From contig NZ_BJYY01000001.1 of assembly GCF_007991755.1 (NCBI RefSeq), forward strand, positions 248,001 to 312,000: DNA of 64,000 nt, in the 5' to 3' direction. Made by a program: the position numbers and the translations under genes. Shown here piece after piece: positions 26,028 through 33,154 of this stretch. The stretch comes from Cellulomonas aerilata (lineage in GTDB: Bacteria; Actinomycetota; Actinomycetes; Actinomycetales; Cellulomonadaceae). A model generated the notes under the pieces. It was given only the letters and a program-made list of their open reading frames with translations, ran no database searches and was not told where the DNA came from. Every line of letters starts with the position of its first letter. Position 1 is the stretch's first letter.

Positions 26028-26624
26028 GTGACCACATCCCCCGGCGGCGTCCCGCTGGTGCCGGAGGCCGAGGAGCCGGTCGGCGCCGACGCGCTGCTGG
26101 CCCGGGTCGCCGCGGGCGACGAGGACGCGTTCGCCCGGCTCTACGACCTGCTGGCGTCCGGTGTGTTCGGCACGTGCCTGGCGGTGCTGCGGGACCGCGA
26201 CCACGCGGCCGAGGTGACGCAGGAGGTCATGGTGGAGGTGTGGCGCACGGCGACGCGGTTCGACGCCGGCCGTGGCTCGGCCCGCACGTGGGCGCTGACC
26301 CTCGCCCACCGACGCGCCGTCGACCGGGTCCGCGCGGTGCAGTCCCAGCGCACCCGCGACCAGCGGGTGCTCGACGAGCAGGGCGAGCGGCCCTTCGACG
26401 TCGTCGCCGAGGAGGTGGAGGACTCCATGGACCGCGAACGCGTGCGGCACTGCCTGGAGGGCCTGACCCCGACCCAGCACGAGGCTGTCGTCCTGGCCTA
26501 CTACGGCGGCCGGACGTACCGCGAGGTCGCCGAGCAGCTGGCCGCGCCGCTGACCACCGTCAAGACCCGGATCCGCGACGGGCTGCTGCGCCTGCGCGAC
26601 TGCCTGGGGGTGGTGGCGGCGTGA
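26028..26624 (+). CDS. sigK: ECF RNA polymerase sigma factor SigK
   Basis: 198 residues from GTG 26028. Region 2 is AFARLYDLLASGVFGTCLAVLRDRDHAAEVTQEVMVEVWRTATRFDAGRGSARTWALTLAHRRAVDRVRA and region 4 is LTPTQHEAVVLAYYGGRTYREVAEQLAAPLTTVKTRIRDGLLRLR; there is no extra C-terminal domain. It directs RNA polymerase to a small envelope-related regulon when RskA is cut or inactivated. The stop overlaps the rskA start (GTGA). The identity as SigK rests on the partner RskA and on the fasciclin and dipZ genes nearby, which form the SigK regulon in mycobacteria. Confidence 0.9.
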   Translation: MTTSPGGVPLVPEAEEPVGADALLARVAAGDEDAFARLYDLLASGVFGTCLAVLRDRDHAAEVTQEVMVEVWRTATRFDAGRGSARTWALTLAHRRAVDRVRAVQSQRTRDQRVLDEQGERPFDVVAEEVEDSMDRERVRHCLEGLTPTQHEAVVLAYYGGRTYREVAEQLAAPLTTVKTRIRDGLLRLRDCLGVVAA

Positions 26625-27523
26625 GCACCGACGACCTGACCCGTGGCGACGGCTCCGACGCCCGCGACCTGATCGGCGCCTACGCGCTGGACGCGGTCGA
26701 CGACGTCGAGCGCCGTGCTGTCGAGCGCCTCGTGGCGGACGACCCGGAGGCGGCCGGCGAGCTCGCCGGGCTGCGGGCGACCGCGGCCCTGCTCGGCTCG
26801 GCGGTCGCGACCCCGCCGCCGCTCGAGCTGCGCGCGGGCGTCCTGGACGCGATCCGGCGCGTGCCGCAGGCCGGTGCGACCGGGACGACCGCCCGGACCG
26901 GTCCTGCAGCCGCTCCCGCAGCCGTGCCCGCGGCCGTGCCGCCAATCCCGTCCTTCGCGGTCCCCGACGCCGGAACGACGGCGACCCCCGCTCCGGCGAC
27001 CCCTGCTCCCGCGACCCCTGCTCCGGCCACCGCGCCGGGCACCGTCACCGATCTGTCCACCCGGCGGCCGCGCCGCACCACGACGTGGCTCGCGATCGCC
27101 GCGACCGCCGTCGGCGCCGCCGCGATCCCCAGCGCCCTGGCGATCCAGCAGGCGCAGGAGGGCCGGCGTGCCGAGCTGCAGGCGCAGGCGGTCGCGGACC
27201 TGCTCGCCGACCCCCGGGCCGAGGTCGTCCGCGCGGACGTCGAGGGTGGCGGGACGGCGGTCGGCGTCCTGGCCGGCGACCGCGCGCTGTTCACGGCGAC
27301 CGGGCTGGACGAGCCGGGCGCGGGGCAGGAGTACCAGCTCTGGGTCATCCGCGACGGTGAGGCGCTGCCCGACGCCGTCATGCAGGACGAGGCCGGGGCG
27401 GTGCAGGCCGTGACGGACGGGTACCAGGCGGGCGACGCGCTCGCGGTGACCGTCGAGCCGGCGTCCGGGTCGCAGAGCCCGACGTCCGAGCCCGTCGTCG
27501 TGCTGGCGCCGGTCGCGTCCTGA
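26621..27523 (+). CDS. rskA: Anti-sigma-K factor RskA
   Basis: 300 residues. The cytoplasmic N-terminal anti-sigma domain (DLIGAYALDAVDDVERRAVERLVADDPEAAGELAGLRATAALLG) has no zinc-binding HxxxCxxC. A Pro/Ala/Thr-rich linker with repeated ATPAP precedes a single membrane helix (TTTWLAIAATAVGAAAIPSALAI, about residues 150-172) and an extracytoplasmic RskA domain (LFTATGLDEPGAGQEYQLWVIRDGEALPDAVM). It sequesters SigK at the membrane; release in mycobacteria depends on regulated proteolysis. It overlaps sigK by 4 bp, so the two are coupled. Confidence 0.93.
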   Translation: MSTDDLTRGDGSDARDLIGAYALDAVDDVERRAVERLVADDPEAAGELAGLRATAALLGSAVATPPPLELRAGVLDAIRRVPQAGATGTTARTGPAAAPAAVPAAVPPIPSFAVPDAGTTATPAPATPAPATPAPATAPGTVTDLSTRRPRRTTTWLAIAATAVGAAAIPSALAIQQAQEGRRAELQAQAVADLLADPRAEVVRADVEGGGTAVGVLAGDRALFTATGLDEPGAGQEYQLWVIRDGEALPDAVMQDEAGAVQAVTDGYQAGDALAVTVEPASGSQSPTSEPVVVLAPVAS

Positions 27524-27552
27524 CCGCGGACGCCGACGGTACCGGGCGACCC

Positions 27553-27807
27553 GTGGTCACGGTCACCGTCTACAGCACGCCGGACTGCGTCCAGTGCCGG
27601 ATGACGTACCTCGCGCTCGAGCAGGCCGGCATCGGCTACGCCGTGGTCGACCTCAGCCGTGACGCGGCGGCCCGCCGGCACGTCACCCAGGTGCTGGGGC
27701 ACTCGACCGCGCCGGTGGTCGTCGTGGACGGCGACCCGTCGGTGCACTGGTCCGGCTTCCGGCGGGACCGGATCACAGCGCTGGCCCCGCGACCCGACGC
27801 GGGCTGA
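27553..27807 (+). CDS. nrdH: NrdH-like glutaredoxin
   Basis: 84 residues. The thioredoxin-fold MVTVTVYSTPDCVQCRMTYLALEQAGIGYAVVDL has the NrdH active site CVQC (residues 12-15), and the late motif HWSGFRRDRITALA is the NrdH signature. NrdH normally reduces class Ib ribonucleotide reductase using thioredoxin reductase. Here there is no nrdI, nrdE or nrdF; instead the gene lies 29 bp after rskA, so it probably serves the SigK locus or general thiol reduction. GTG start with no strong ribosome site, in line with read-through from rskA. Confidence 0.87.
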   Translation: MVTVTVYSTPDCVQCRMTYLALEQAGIGYAVVDLSRDAAARRHVTQVLGHSTAPVVVVDGDPSVHWSGFRRDRITALAPRPDAG

Positions 27808-27970
27808 GCAACGCGCCGGCCGGGCCGCTCGCGGCCGCGGTGGCCGGCCCGGTCGGCGCGGACCGGGGCGGCATGGGCACGGGGGCCGGCGCGGTGCCGC
27901 GGACCGACACGGTCGGCTGCCGTCGAGCCGGCGCCGCCCGACGCGACCCGGCTCCGCCCGCCCGCACGCG

Positions 27971-28007
27971 ACGAGGCCCCGCTCCTCGAGGAGGAGCGGG
28001 GCCTCGT
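27971..28007. terminator. Bidirectional terminator between nrdH and the fasciclin gene
   Basis: Perfect 17-bp stem: ACGAGGCCCCGCTCCTC (27971-27987) and its complement (27991-28007) around a 3-nt loop. It lies 32 bp before the fasciclin stop codon and 163 bp after nrdH, placed to end both convergent transcripts. The remaining 27808-27970 sequence holds nothing recognisable. Confidence 0.9.
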
Positions 28008-28039
28008 GCGGGGCCGACGGCGCGGCCCGGGAGACGGCG

Positions 28040-28723
28040 TCAGCTCGCCGGCATCAGCACCGAGTCGATGAGGTACACGGTCGCGTTGGCGGTGTGCACG
28101 CCGCCGCAGATGACGTTGGCACCGTTGACCATGAGCGCGTCGCCCTCACCGGTGACCTCCACGGCGCCGCCCTGCACGGTGGTCTGCGAGCCGGTGACCA
28201 TGTCGGGCGAGAGCTGCCCGGGCACCACGTGGTACGTGAGGATGCTGGACAGGGTCGCGGAGTCGGTCTTGAGCGACTCGATCGTGGCCGGGTCGATCTT
28301 CGCGAACGCGTCGTCGACCGGCGCGAACACCGTGAACTCGTCCCCGTTGAGGGTGTCGACCAGGTTCACGTCCGGGTTGAGGTTGCCCGACACCGCCGCG
28401 ACGAGGGTCTTGAGCATCGGGTTGTTGGACGCGGCGACCGCGACCGGGTCCTGCGACATGCCGGTGACCGAGCCGGGACCGTCCGGCACGGCCTCGGCGT
28501 AGGCGGCGCAGCCCGGGCCGACGAGGTCGGCGGCGGGGTCCGCGGTCATCGCGTCCTGCGTCTCCTCGGCCTCGGGCGTCATGGTGGGGGCCTCGGCAGC
28601 GGCAGCGGCGCCGCCGGCCGCGGTGTCCTCCGCGGCGTCGGAGCCGCTGCACGCGGACAGCCCCAGCGTCGCGGCGGTGACCAGGCTCAGGACGGCCATC
28701 TGGGTGCGCTTCGTGCTCGTCAT
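28040..28723 (-). CDS. Fasciclin-domain lipoprotein (MPT70/MPT83-like)
   Basis: 227 residues. Lipoprotein signal with lipobox LSAC (Cys25), a short Ala/Glu/Thr linker, then one FAS1 domain (about 85-227) with [41 protein letters not shown] and the end [13 protein letters not shown]. Two further cysteines ([10 protein letters not shown] and VICGGVH) could form the disulfide seen in MPT70-type proteins. Mycobacterial homologues are surface or secreted antigens under SigK control, and a SigK-like promoter lies 77 bp upstream here too. The ATG follows GAGGGAGAG. Confidence 0.93.
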   Translation of the reverse strand: MTSTKRTQMAVLSLVTAATLGLSACSGSDAAEDTAAGGAAAAAEAPTMTPEAEETQDAMTADPAADLVGPGCAAYAEAVPDGPGSVTGMSQDPVAVAASNNPMLKTLVAAVSGNLNPDVNLVDTLNGDEFTVFAPVDDAFAKIDPATIESLKTDSATLSSILTYHVVPGQLSPDMVTGSQTTVQGGAVEVTGEGDALMVNGANVICGGVHTANATVYLIDSVLMPAS

Positions 28724-28799
28724 CGTTCTCTCCCTCGTCAGGTCCGGCCGGATCGCCCGGCCGGGATGCCGTCCCGCCGGAGCGGGACCTTCGAGGGGG

Positions 28800-28826
28800 A
28801 TTCGGAGCGGTGCGCCGGGTGGATGG
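28800..28826 (-). promoter_or_regulatory. Predicted SigK promoter of the fasciclin gene
   Basis: Read on the minus strand: CCATCC, 15-bp spacer, CCGAAT; both hexamers equal the mycobacterial SigK elements. About 70 nt of leader follow, including a perfect 7-bp hairpin GTCCCGC/GCGGGAC (28771-28788). The match to the sigK upstream element, including spacing, supports function. Confidence 0.65.
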
Positions 28827-28905
28827 GCGGGATCTCGGACATGCTGACGTCGCCGGCCGGACGACTGGGGGCCGCGCTGAGGGGGCCGCGCTGAGGGGGA
28901 GCACC

Positions 28906-29922
28906 GTGCCGGAGCCGGACAGGGCAGCGATCGCCGGGCCGACGTCGCCGCGACGCCGGACGACCGGGCCGACAGGGGTGACAGGGGCCACCGGGACGAC
29001 GTCGCGGGTCGCGGCTCTCCTGGTGCTGCTGGCGGCGTCGCTGTGGGGGACGTCCGGGACCTCGCAGGCGCTCGGGCAGGCGCAGGACCCGCTCGCCGTC
29101 GGAGCCGCCCGGCTCGCCGTCGGCGGCGCCGCGCTGGTGGTGATCGGGCTCGCGACGCAGCCCGCCGCGCTGCTCGCCTGCCTGCGCGCGCCCCTGGTCC
29201 GGTGGACCGTGCTGGCGGCGGTCGCGACCGCCGTCTACCAGGGCGCGTTCTTCTCGGCGGTCGCCGGCACCGGCGTCGTCACCGGCACCGTGGTGGCCCT
29301 GGGGACGGCGCCGGTGGCCACGGGCGTGTGCGGGCTGGTGCTGTTCGGTGAGCGTCCGACCCGGTGGTGGGTGGCCGCGACGGTCCTGGCGGTGGTGGGG
29401 TGCGTGGTCCTGGTGACCGCGGGCGGGTCCGGCGCCGCCGACGTGCGCCCCACGGGCGTCGTGCTGGCGCTGGTGGCCGGGGCCGCCTACGGGCTGTACA
29501 CCTCGGCGGCCAAGGTCCTGCTGGACCGCGGGGTGCCCGTGGTCAACGCGATGGCCGCGACCCTGGGCGGGGGTGCGGTCCTGCTGGTGCCGTTCGGGCT
29601 GCGCGGCCTGGGGGAGCTGACGGGCGGCCGGGCGCTAATTATGGTCGCGTGGCTGGGGCTGGCCGCCACCGGCGCCGCGTACCTGCTGTTCGCGCGCGGG
29701 CTGCGCCACCTGCCCGCAGCCACGGTCGGGACCCTGAGCCTCGCCGAGCCGCTGACCGCCACCGTGCTCGGCCTGGTCGTGCTGGGGGAGAGGCCGGCGC
29801 CGATCGCCGCCGCCGGCGGGCTCTGCCTGGTCGCGGGGCTGCTGCTGGCCACCGTCCGGCCGGGCACCGCATCCACGGCCGGGTCCGCCCGCACCGCCGT
29901 GCCCGCACCCCCGGGCGGGTGA
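28906..29922 (+). CDS. EamA/DMT family transporter
   Basis: 338 residues with ten predicted helices in two EamA halves ([18 protein letters not shown]..., [19 protein letters not shown]...). The short motif [20 protein letters not shown] near the end is typical of the family. It probably exports a small metabolite. GTG 28906 follows GAGGGGGA; just before it, the 14-bp unit GGGGGCCGCGCTGA is present twice. It lies upstream of dipZ with 40 bp between, so both probably share a transcript. Confidence 0.88.
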   Translation: MPEPDRAAIAGPTSPRRRTTGPTGVTGATGTTSRVAALLVLLAASLWGTSGTSQALGQAQDPLAVGAARLAVGGAALVVIGLATQPAALLACLRAPLVRWTVLAAVATAVYQGAFFSAVAGTGVVTGTVVALGTAPVATGVCGLVLFGERPTRWWVAATVLAVVGCVVLVTAGGSGAADVRPTGVVLALVAGAAYGLYTSAAKVLLDRGVPVVNAMAATLGGGAVLLVPFGLRGLGELTGGRALIMVAWLGLAATGAAYLLFARGLRHLPAATVGTLSLAEPLTATVLGLVVLGERPAPIAAAGGLCLVAGLLLATVRPGTASTAGSARTAVPAPPGG

Positions 29923-29962
29923 GGGCACCCGTCCGGCGCAGGTCCGGCGCCGAACCCCGGCC

Positions 29963-31981
29963 ATGGACCTCCTCACGCTCGCCCTGATCGGACTGGTCGG
30001 CGGCCTGATCACCGGCATCTCGCCGTGCATCCTGCCGGTGCTCCCGGTCATCTTCTTCTCCGGCGGGGTGCAGAGCGCCCGCGGTGCCGCGCCGACGACC
30101 GCGCGCCGCGCCGGCCGTGCCGGCACGCCGAGGGGCGGGTCGACCGGGACGCTGCCCGCGGTGACCCGGACGTCCGCCGGACCGGTCCGCGTCGGTGCGC
30201 TGCCGCAGCCGACCTTCGGCGCGGCCGCCCGCGCGGCGACCGCCGGCTCGGTGACTGTCGGCTCTGCGACTGTCGGCCCCGTGACCACCGGCCCTGTGAC
30301 CGGCGGCCCCGTGACCGCGGGCACGGCCCTGCTGGACGGACCCGGCTCCCAGGGCGCCGGTGACCCGCCCGCCACGCCCGGGCGTCGCCGGGCCGGCCGG
30401 GCCGAGGCGTGGCGCCCGTACCTGGTGATCGCCGGGCTCGTCACGAGCTTCACCGTCGTCACACTCGTCGGCTCGCTCGTGCTCGCGCTGCTGCACCTGC
30501 CGCTGGACCTGCTGCGCTGGGCGGGCATCGGGGTCCTGGCGCTGCTCGGGCTCGGTCTGCTGTTCCCGCGCTTCGAGGAGGTCCTCGAGCGGCCGTTCGC
30601 GCGGCTCGCGCCCCGGACGAGCCGGACCGCGGACCGCGGCGGCTTCGTGCTGGGCCTCGGTCTCGGCGCGGTGTACGTGCCGTGCGCGGGCCCGGTGCTC
30701 GCCGCCATCACGGTCGCCGGCGCGACCGGGGAGGTCGGCGTCGGAACCGTCGTGCTGACCGTGTCCTTCGCCCTCGGGGCGGCCCTGCCGCTGCTGGTGT
30801 TCGCGCTCGCCGGCCGCCGGGTCGCGGAGCGGGTCAAGGCCTTCCGTGCCCACCAGCGCGGGATCCGCGCGGCCGGCGGGGCGCTGATGCTGGCCCTCGC
30901 GCTGGCGCTCGCCTTCAACGTCACCGACGCGCTGCAGCGCGCGCTGCCCGGCTACACCGAGTCGCTGCAGAGCCGCGTCGCGGAGAACGAGACGGTGCAG
31001 CAGCAGCTCGACCTCGGCGGCCTCGTGACCGCGGAGAACGAGGGGCTCGCACGCTGCACCAACAACGCCGCCGAGCTCCAGGAGTGCGGACCGGCCCCCG
31101 AGATCCGCGGCATCGACACGTGGCTGAACAGCGACCCGCTGACCCTGGAGAGCCTGCGCGGCCGGGTCGTGCTGATCGACTTCTGGGCGTACTCCTGCAT
31201 CAACTGCCAGCGCTCCGTCCCGCACGTCACCGCGTGGGACGAGGCGTACCGCGACGCCGGCCTGACGGTCATCGGCGTGCACACCCCGGAGTACGCGTTC
31301 GAACGCGAGACCCGCAACGTCGTGGCCGGCGGCGACCGGCTCGGCATCGAGTACCCGGTCGCGCAGGACAACTCCTACTCCACCTGGACCGCGTACCGGA
31401 ACCGGTACTGGCCGGCGCACTACCTGATCGACGCCGACGGCGTCGTCCGGCACATCTCCCAGGGCGAGGGCGGCTACGAGGCGACCGAGGCGATGATCCG
31501 CGAGCTGCTCACCCGGGCGGACCCCAGGGCTGAGCTGCCCGAACCCACCACGGTCGTCGACACCACCCCGCGGGGCGAGGGGATCACCCCGGAGACCTAC
31601 CTCAGCGTGGGCAAGCGGTTCAACGCTGCCGGCGAGTACGACGAGGGCGCGTCGACCTACCGCTTCCCGGCGGACCAGCCGCGCGACACGTTCGCGTTCG
31701 ACGGCGCGTGGACCACGGACTACCAGGCCGCCACCGCCGGCGAGGACGCGCGCATCCGGCTGACCTTCAGCGCCTCGGACGTCTTCCTCGTCCTCGGCGG
31801 CGAGGGGACCGTGCACGCCGTCGTGCGGGACGAGGAGGGCGACGTCGTCGAGGAGCGGGACGTCGAGGTGTCCGGGGCCCCGACGCTGTACCCGCTGCTC
31901 GAGGCGGCCGAGCAGGTGACCGGCACGGTGGAGGTCGAGGTGCCGGCCGGGATGGCGGCCTACTCGTTCACCTTCGGGTGA
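29963..31981 (+). CDS. dipZ: DipZ: CcdA-thioredoxin fusion for cytochrome c/disulfide metabolism
   Basis: 672 residues. A CcdA-type membrane domain has its two redox cysteines in ISPCILP (Cys22) and YVPCAGP (Cys241). It is followed by a periplasmic thioredoxin domain with SCINCQ (Cys412, Cys415) and a C-terminal galactose-binding-like beta domain (about 525-672) also present in mycobacterial DipZ. It passes reductant from cytoplasmic thioredoxin to exported proteins. Between helices 1 and 2 there is a Ser/Thr/Gly/Ala insertion of about 100 residues (37-145) with [16 protein letters not shown] repeats, not usual in the family. dipZ is part of the SigK regulon in M. tuberculosis, which fits its place here. 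Confidence 0.93.
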   Translation: MDLLTLALIGLVGGLITGISPCILPVLPVIFFSGGVQSARGAAPTTARRAGRAGTPRGGSTGTLPAVTRTSAGPVRVGALPQPTFGAAARAATAGSVTVGSATVGPVTTGPVTGGPVTAGTALLDGPGSQGAGDPPATPGRRRAGRAEAWRPYLVIAGLVTSFTVVTLVGSLVLALLHLPLDLLRWAGIGVLALLGLGLLFPRFEEVLERPFARLAPRTSRTADRGGFVLGLGLGAVYVPCAGPVLAAITVAGATGEVGVGTVVLTVSFALGAALPLLVFALAGRRVAERVKAFRAHQRGIRAAGGALMLALALALAFNVTDALQRALPGYTESLQSRVAENETVQQQLDLGGLVTAENEGLARCTNNAAELQECGPAPEIRGIDTWLNSDPLTLESLRGRVVLIDFWAYSCINCQRSVPHVTAWDEAYRDAGLTVIGVHTPEYAFERETRNVVAGGDRLGIEYPVAQDNSYSTWTAYRNRYWPAHYLIDADGVVRHISQGEGGYEATEAMIRELLTRADPRAELPEPTTVVDTTPRGEGITPETYLSVGKRFNAAGEYDEGASTYRFPADQPRDTFAFDGAWTTDYQAATAGEDARIRLTFSASDVFLVLGGEGTVHAVVRDEEGDVVEERDVEVSGAPTLYPLLEAAEQVTGTVEVEVPAGMAAYSFTFG

Positions 31982-31990
31982 GCCGGCGGC

Positions 31991-33154
31991 TCAGCGGACC
32001 GTGCACCGCCCGGACCTCTGGCCGCCGGTCACCACCGAGAGCTCGGCGGTCCAGTCGTCGCCGAGGTCGGCGACCACGGCCAGCGGCAGCCGGATGCCGG
32101 TCCGCCCGTCCACCAGCACCTCGTCCGGGACGGCGACCTGCCCCTCGGACAGCACCTCGCCCGTCGCCTGGACCTGCCCCTCGACGACCGTGCGCTCCAC
32201 CGTGCGGGACGGCGTCCCGTCCGCCGCGGCCAGCGTGACGCGCAGGACGGTGTCGGCAGAGCCGGGCGCCCTGGTCCGGCCCGCCGCGGCCCCGTCCTGC
32301 AGGTGCCATGCCACGACCACGCCCGGGTCCGCGGCGCGCTGCGGGCGCTCGACCCACAGGCGCCGCACGGTGCCGGTCGCGCGGTGGACCTCCACCTCGC
32401 CCCCGGTGAACGCCCCCGCGGTCGGCACGCTGCAGGTGCGGTGCTCCGGACCCGACGACGTCGTCGTCGACGAGACCTGGAAGGCCAGCGCGACGGCGCA
32501 CGCCGCCGTGGCCACCCCGACCACCGCACGACGCCACCGCGGCTCGCGCGACACCTCCCAGGCCGGCGTCCCCGGCGGCAGCGACCGGTCGCCGGACCCT
32601 CCGAGCCGGAACGGCCGCGGCCGGCGCGTCGCGAGGGCGACCGTGCCGGCGAGCGAGTCGGCGAACGTCTGACGGCGACGGTGCCACAGCGGCCGCAGGT
32701 AGCCGATCAGCAGCACGGCGTCCAGGACGTGCGCGAGCTGGCGGGCGACCGTGAGCAGCAGCCCGGCCGGGCGGGCGTCGGCACGGCGGACGACGGCGAC
32801 CCCCAGCACGAGCTTGCCCGGCGTGGAGCCCAGGTAGGCCTGCAGCGCCAGTCCGAGGACGACGGCGCCGACGGCCCACCCGTTCGACCACCACGAGACG
32901 GGGACGGTGCCGTCGAGCTGGTCGCCCGTGATGGCGAGGGACGGCACGGCCACCGGCTGGACCGGGAAGACGAGGAAGAAGACGGTGGCCAGCAGCGCGT
33001 GGTCGAGGAGCGTCGCGAGCACCCGGCGGGTCCACGACGCCAGCAGCTCCGCGGGCGGGTCGTCGCGGCGTTCACCACCGCTGGGCTCACCACCGCCGAG
33101 GTCACCACCGTGGGGCGCGTCCGCGGTGCGCGCGCTCCACCCGTCGACCGTCAC
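31991..33154 (-). CDS. RDD family membrane protein
   Basis: 387 residues. The RDD domain (about 45-190) begins ASWTRRVLATLLDHALLATVFFLVF and includes STPGKLVLGVAVVRRADARPAGLLLTVARQLAH; this is followed by LIGYLRPLWHRRRQTFADSLAGTVAL. After another helix (VVGVATAACAVALAFQV) there is a beta-rich extracytoplasmic domain (about 250-387) of unknown type. The function is unknown; RDD proteins are small-molecule or ion transporters in some bacteria. GTG 33154 overlaps the upstream stop by 4 bp, so it is translated with the flippase-like gene. Confidence 0.83.
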   Translation of the reverse strand: MTVDGWSARTADAPHGGDLGGGEPSGGERRDDPPAELLASWTRRVLATLLDHALLATVFFLVFPVQPVAVPSLAITGDQLDGTVPVSWWSNGWAVGAVVLGLALQAYLGSTPGKLVLGVAVVRRADARPAGLLLTVARQLAHVLDAVLLIGYLRPLWHRRRQTFADSLAGTVALATRRPRPFRLGGSGDRSLPPGTPAWEVSREPRWRRAVVGVATAACAVALAFQVSSTTTSSGPEHRTCSVPTAGAFTGGEVEVHRATGTVRRLWVERPQRAADPGVVVAWHLQDGAAAGRTRAPGSADTVLRVTLAAADGTPSRTVERTVVEGQVQATGEVLSEGQVAVPDEVLVDGRTGIRLPLAVVADLGDDWTAELSVVTGGQRSGRCTVR

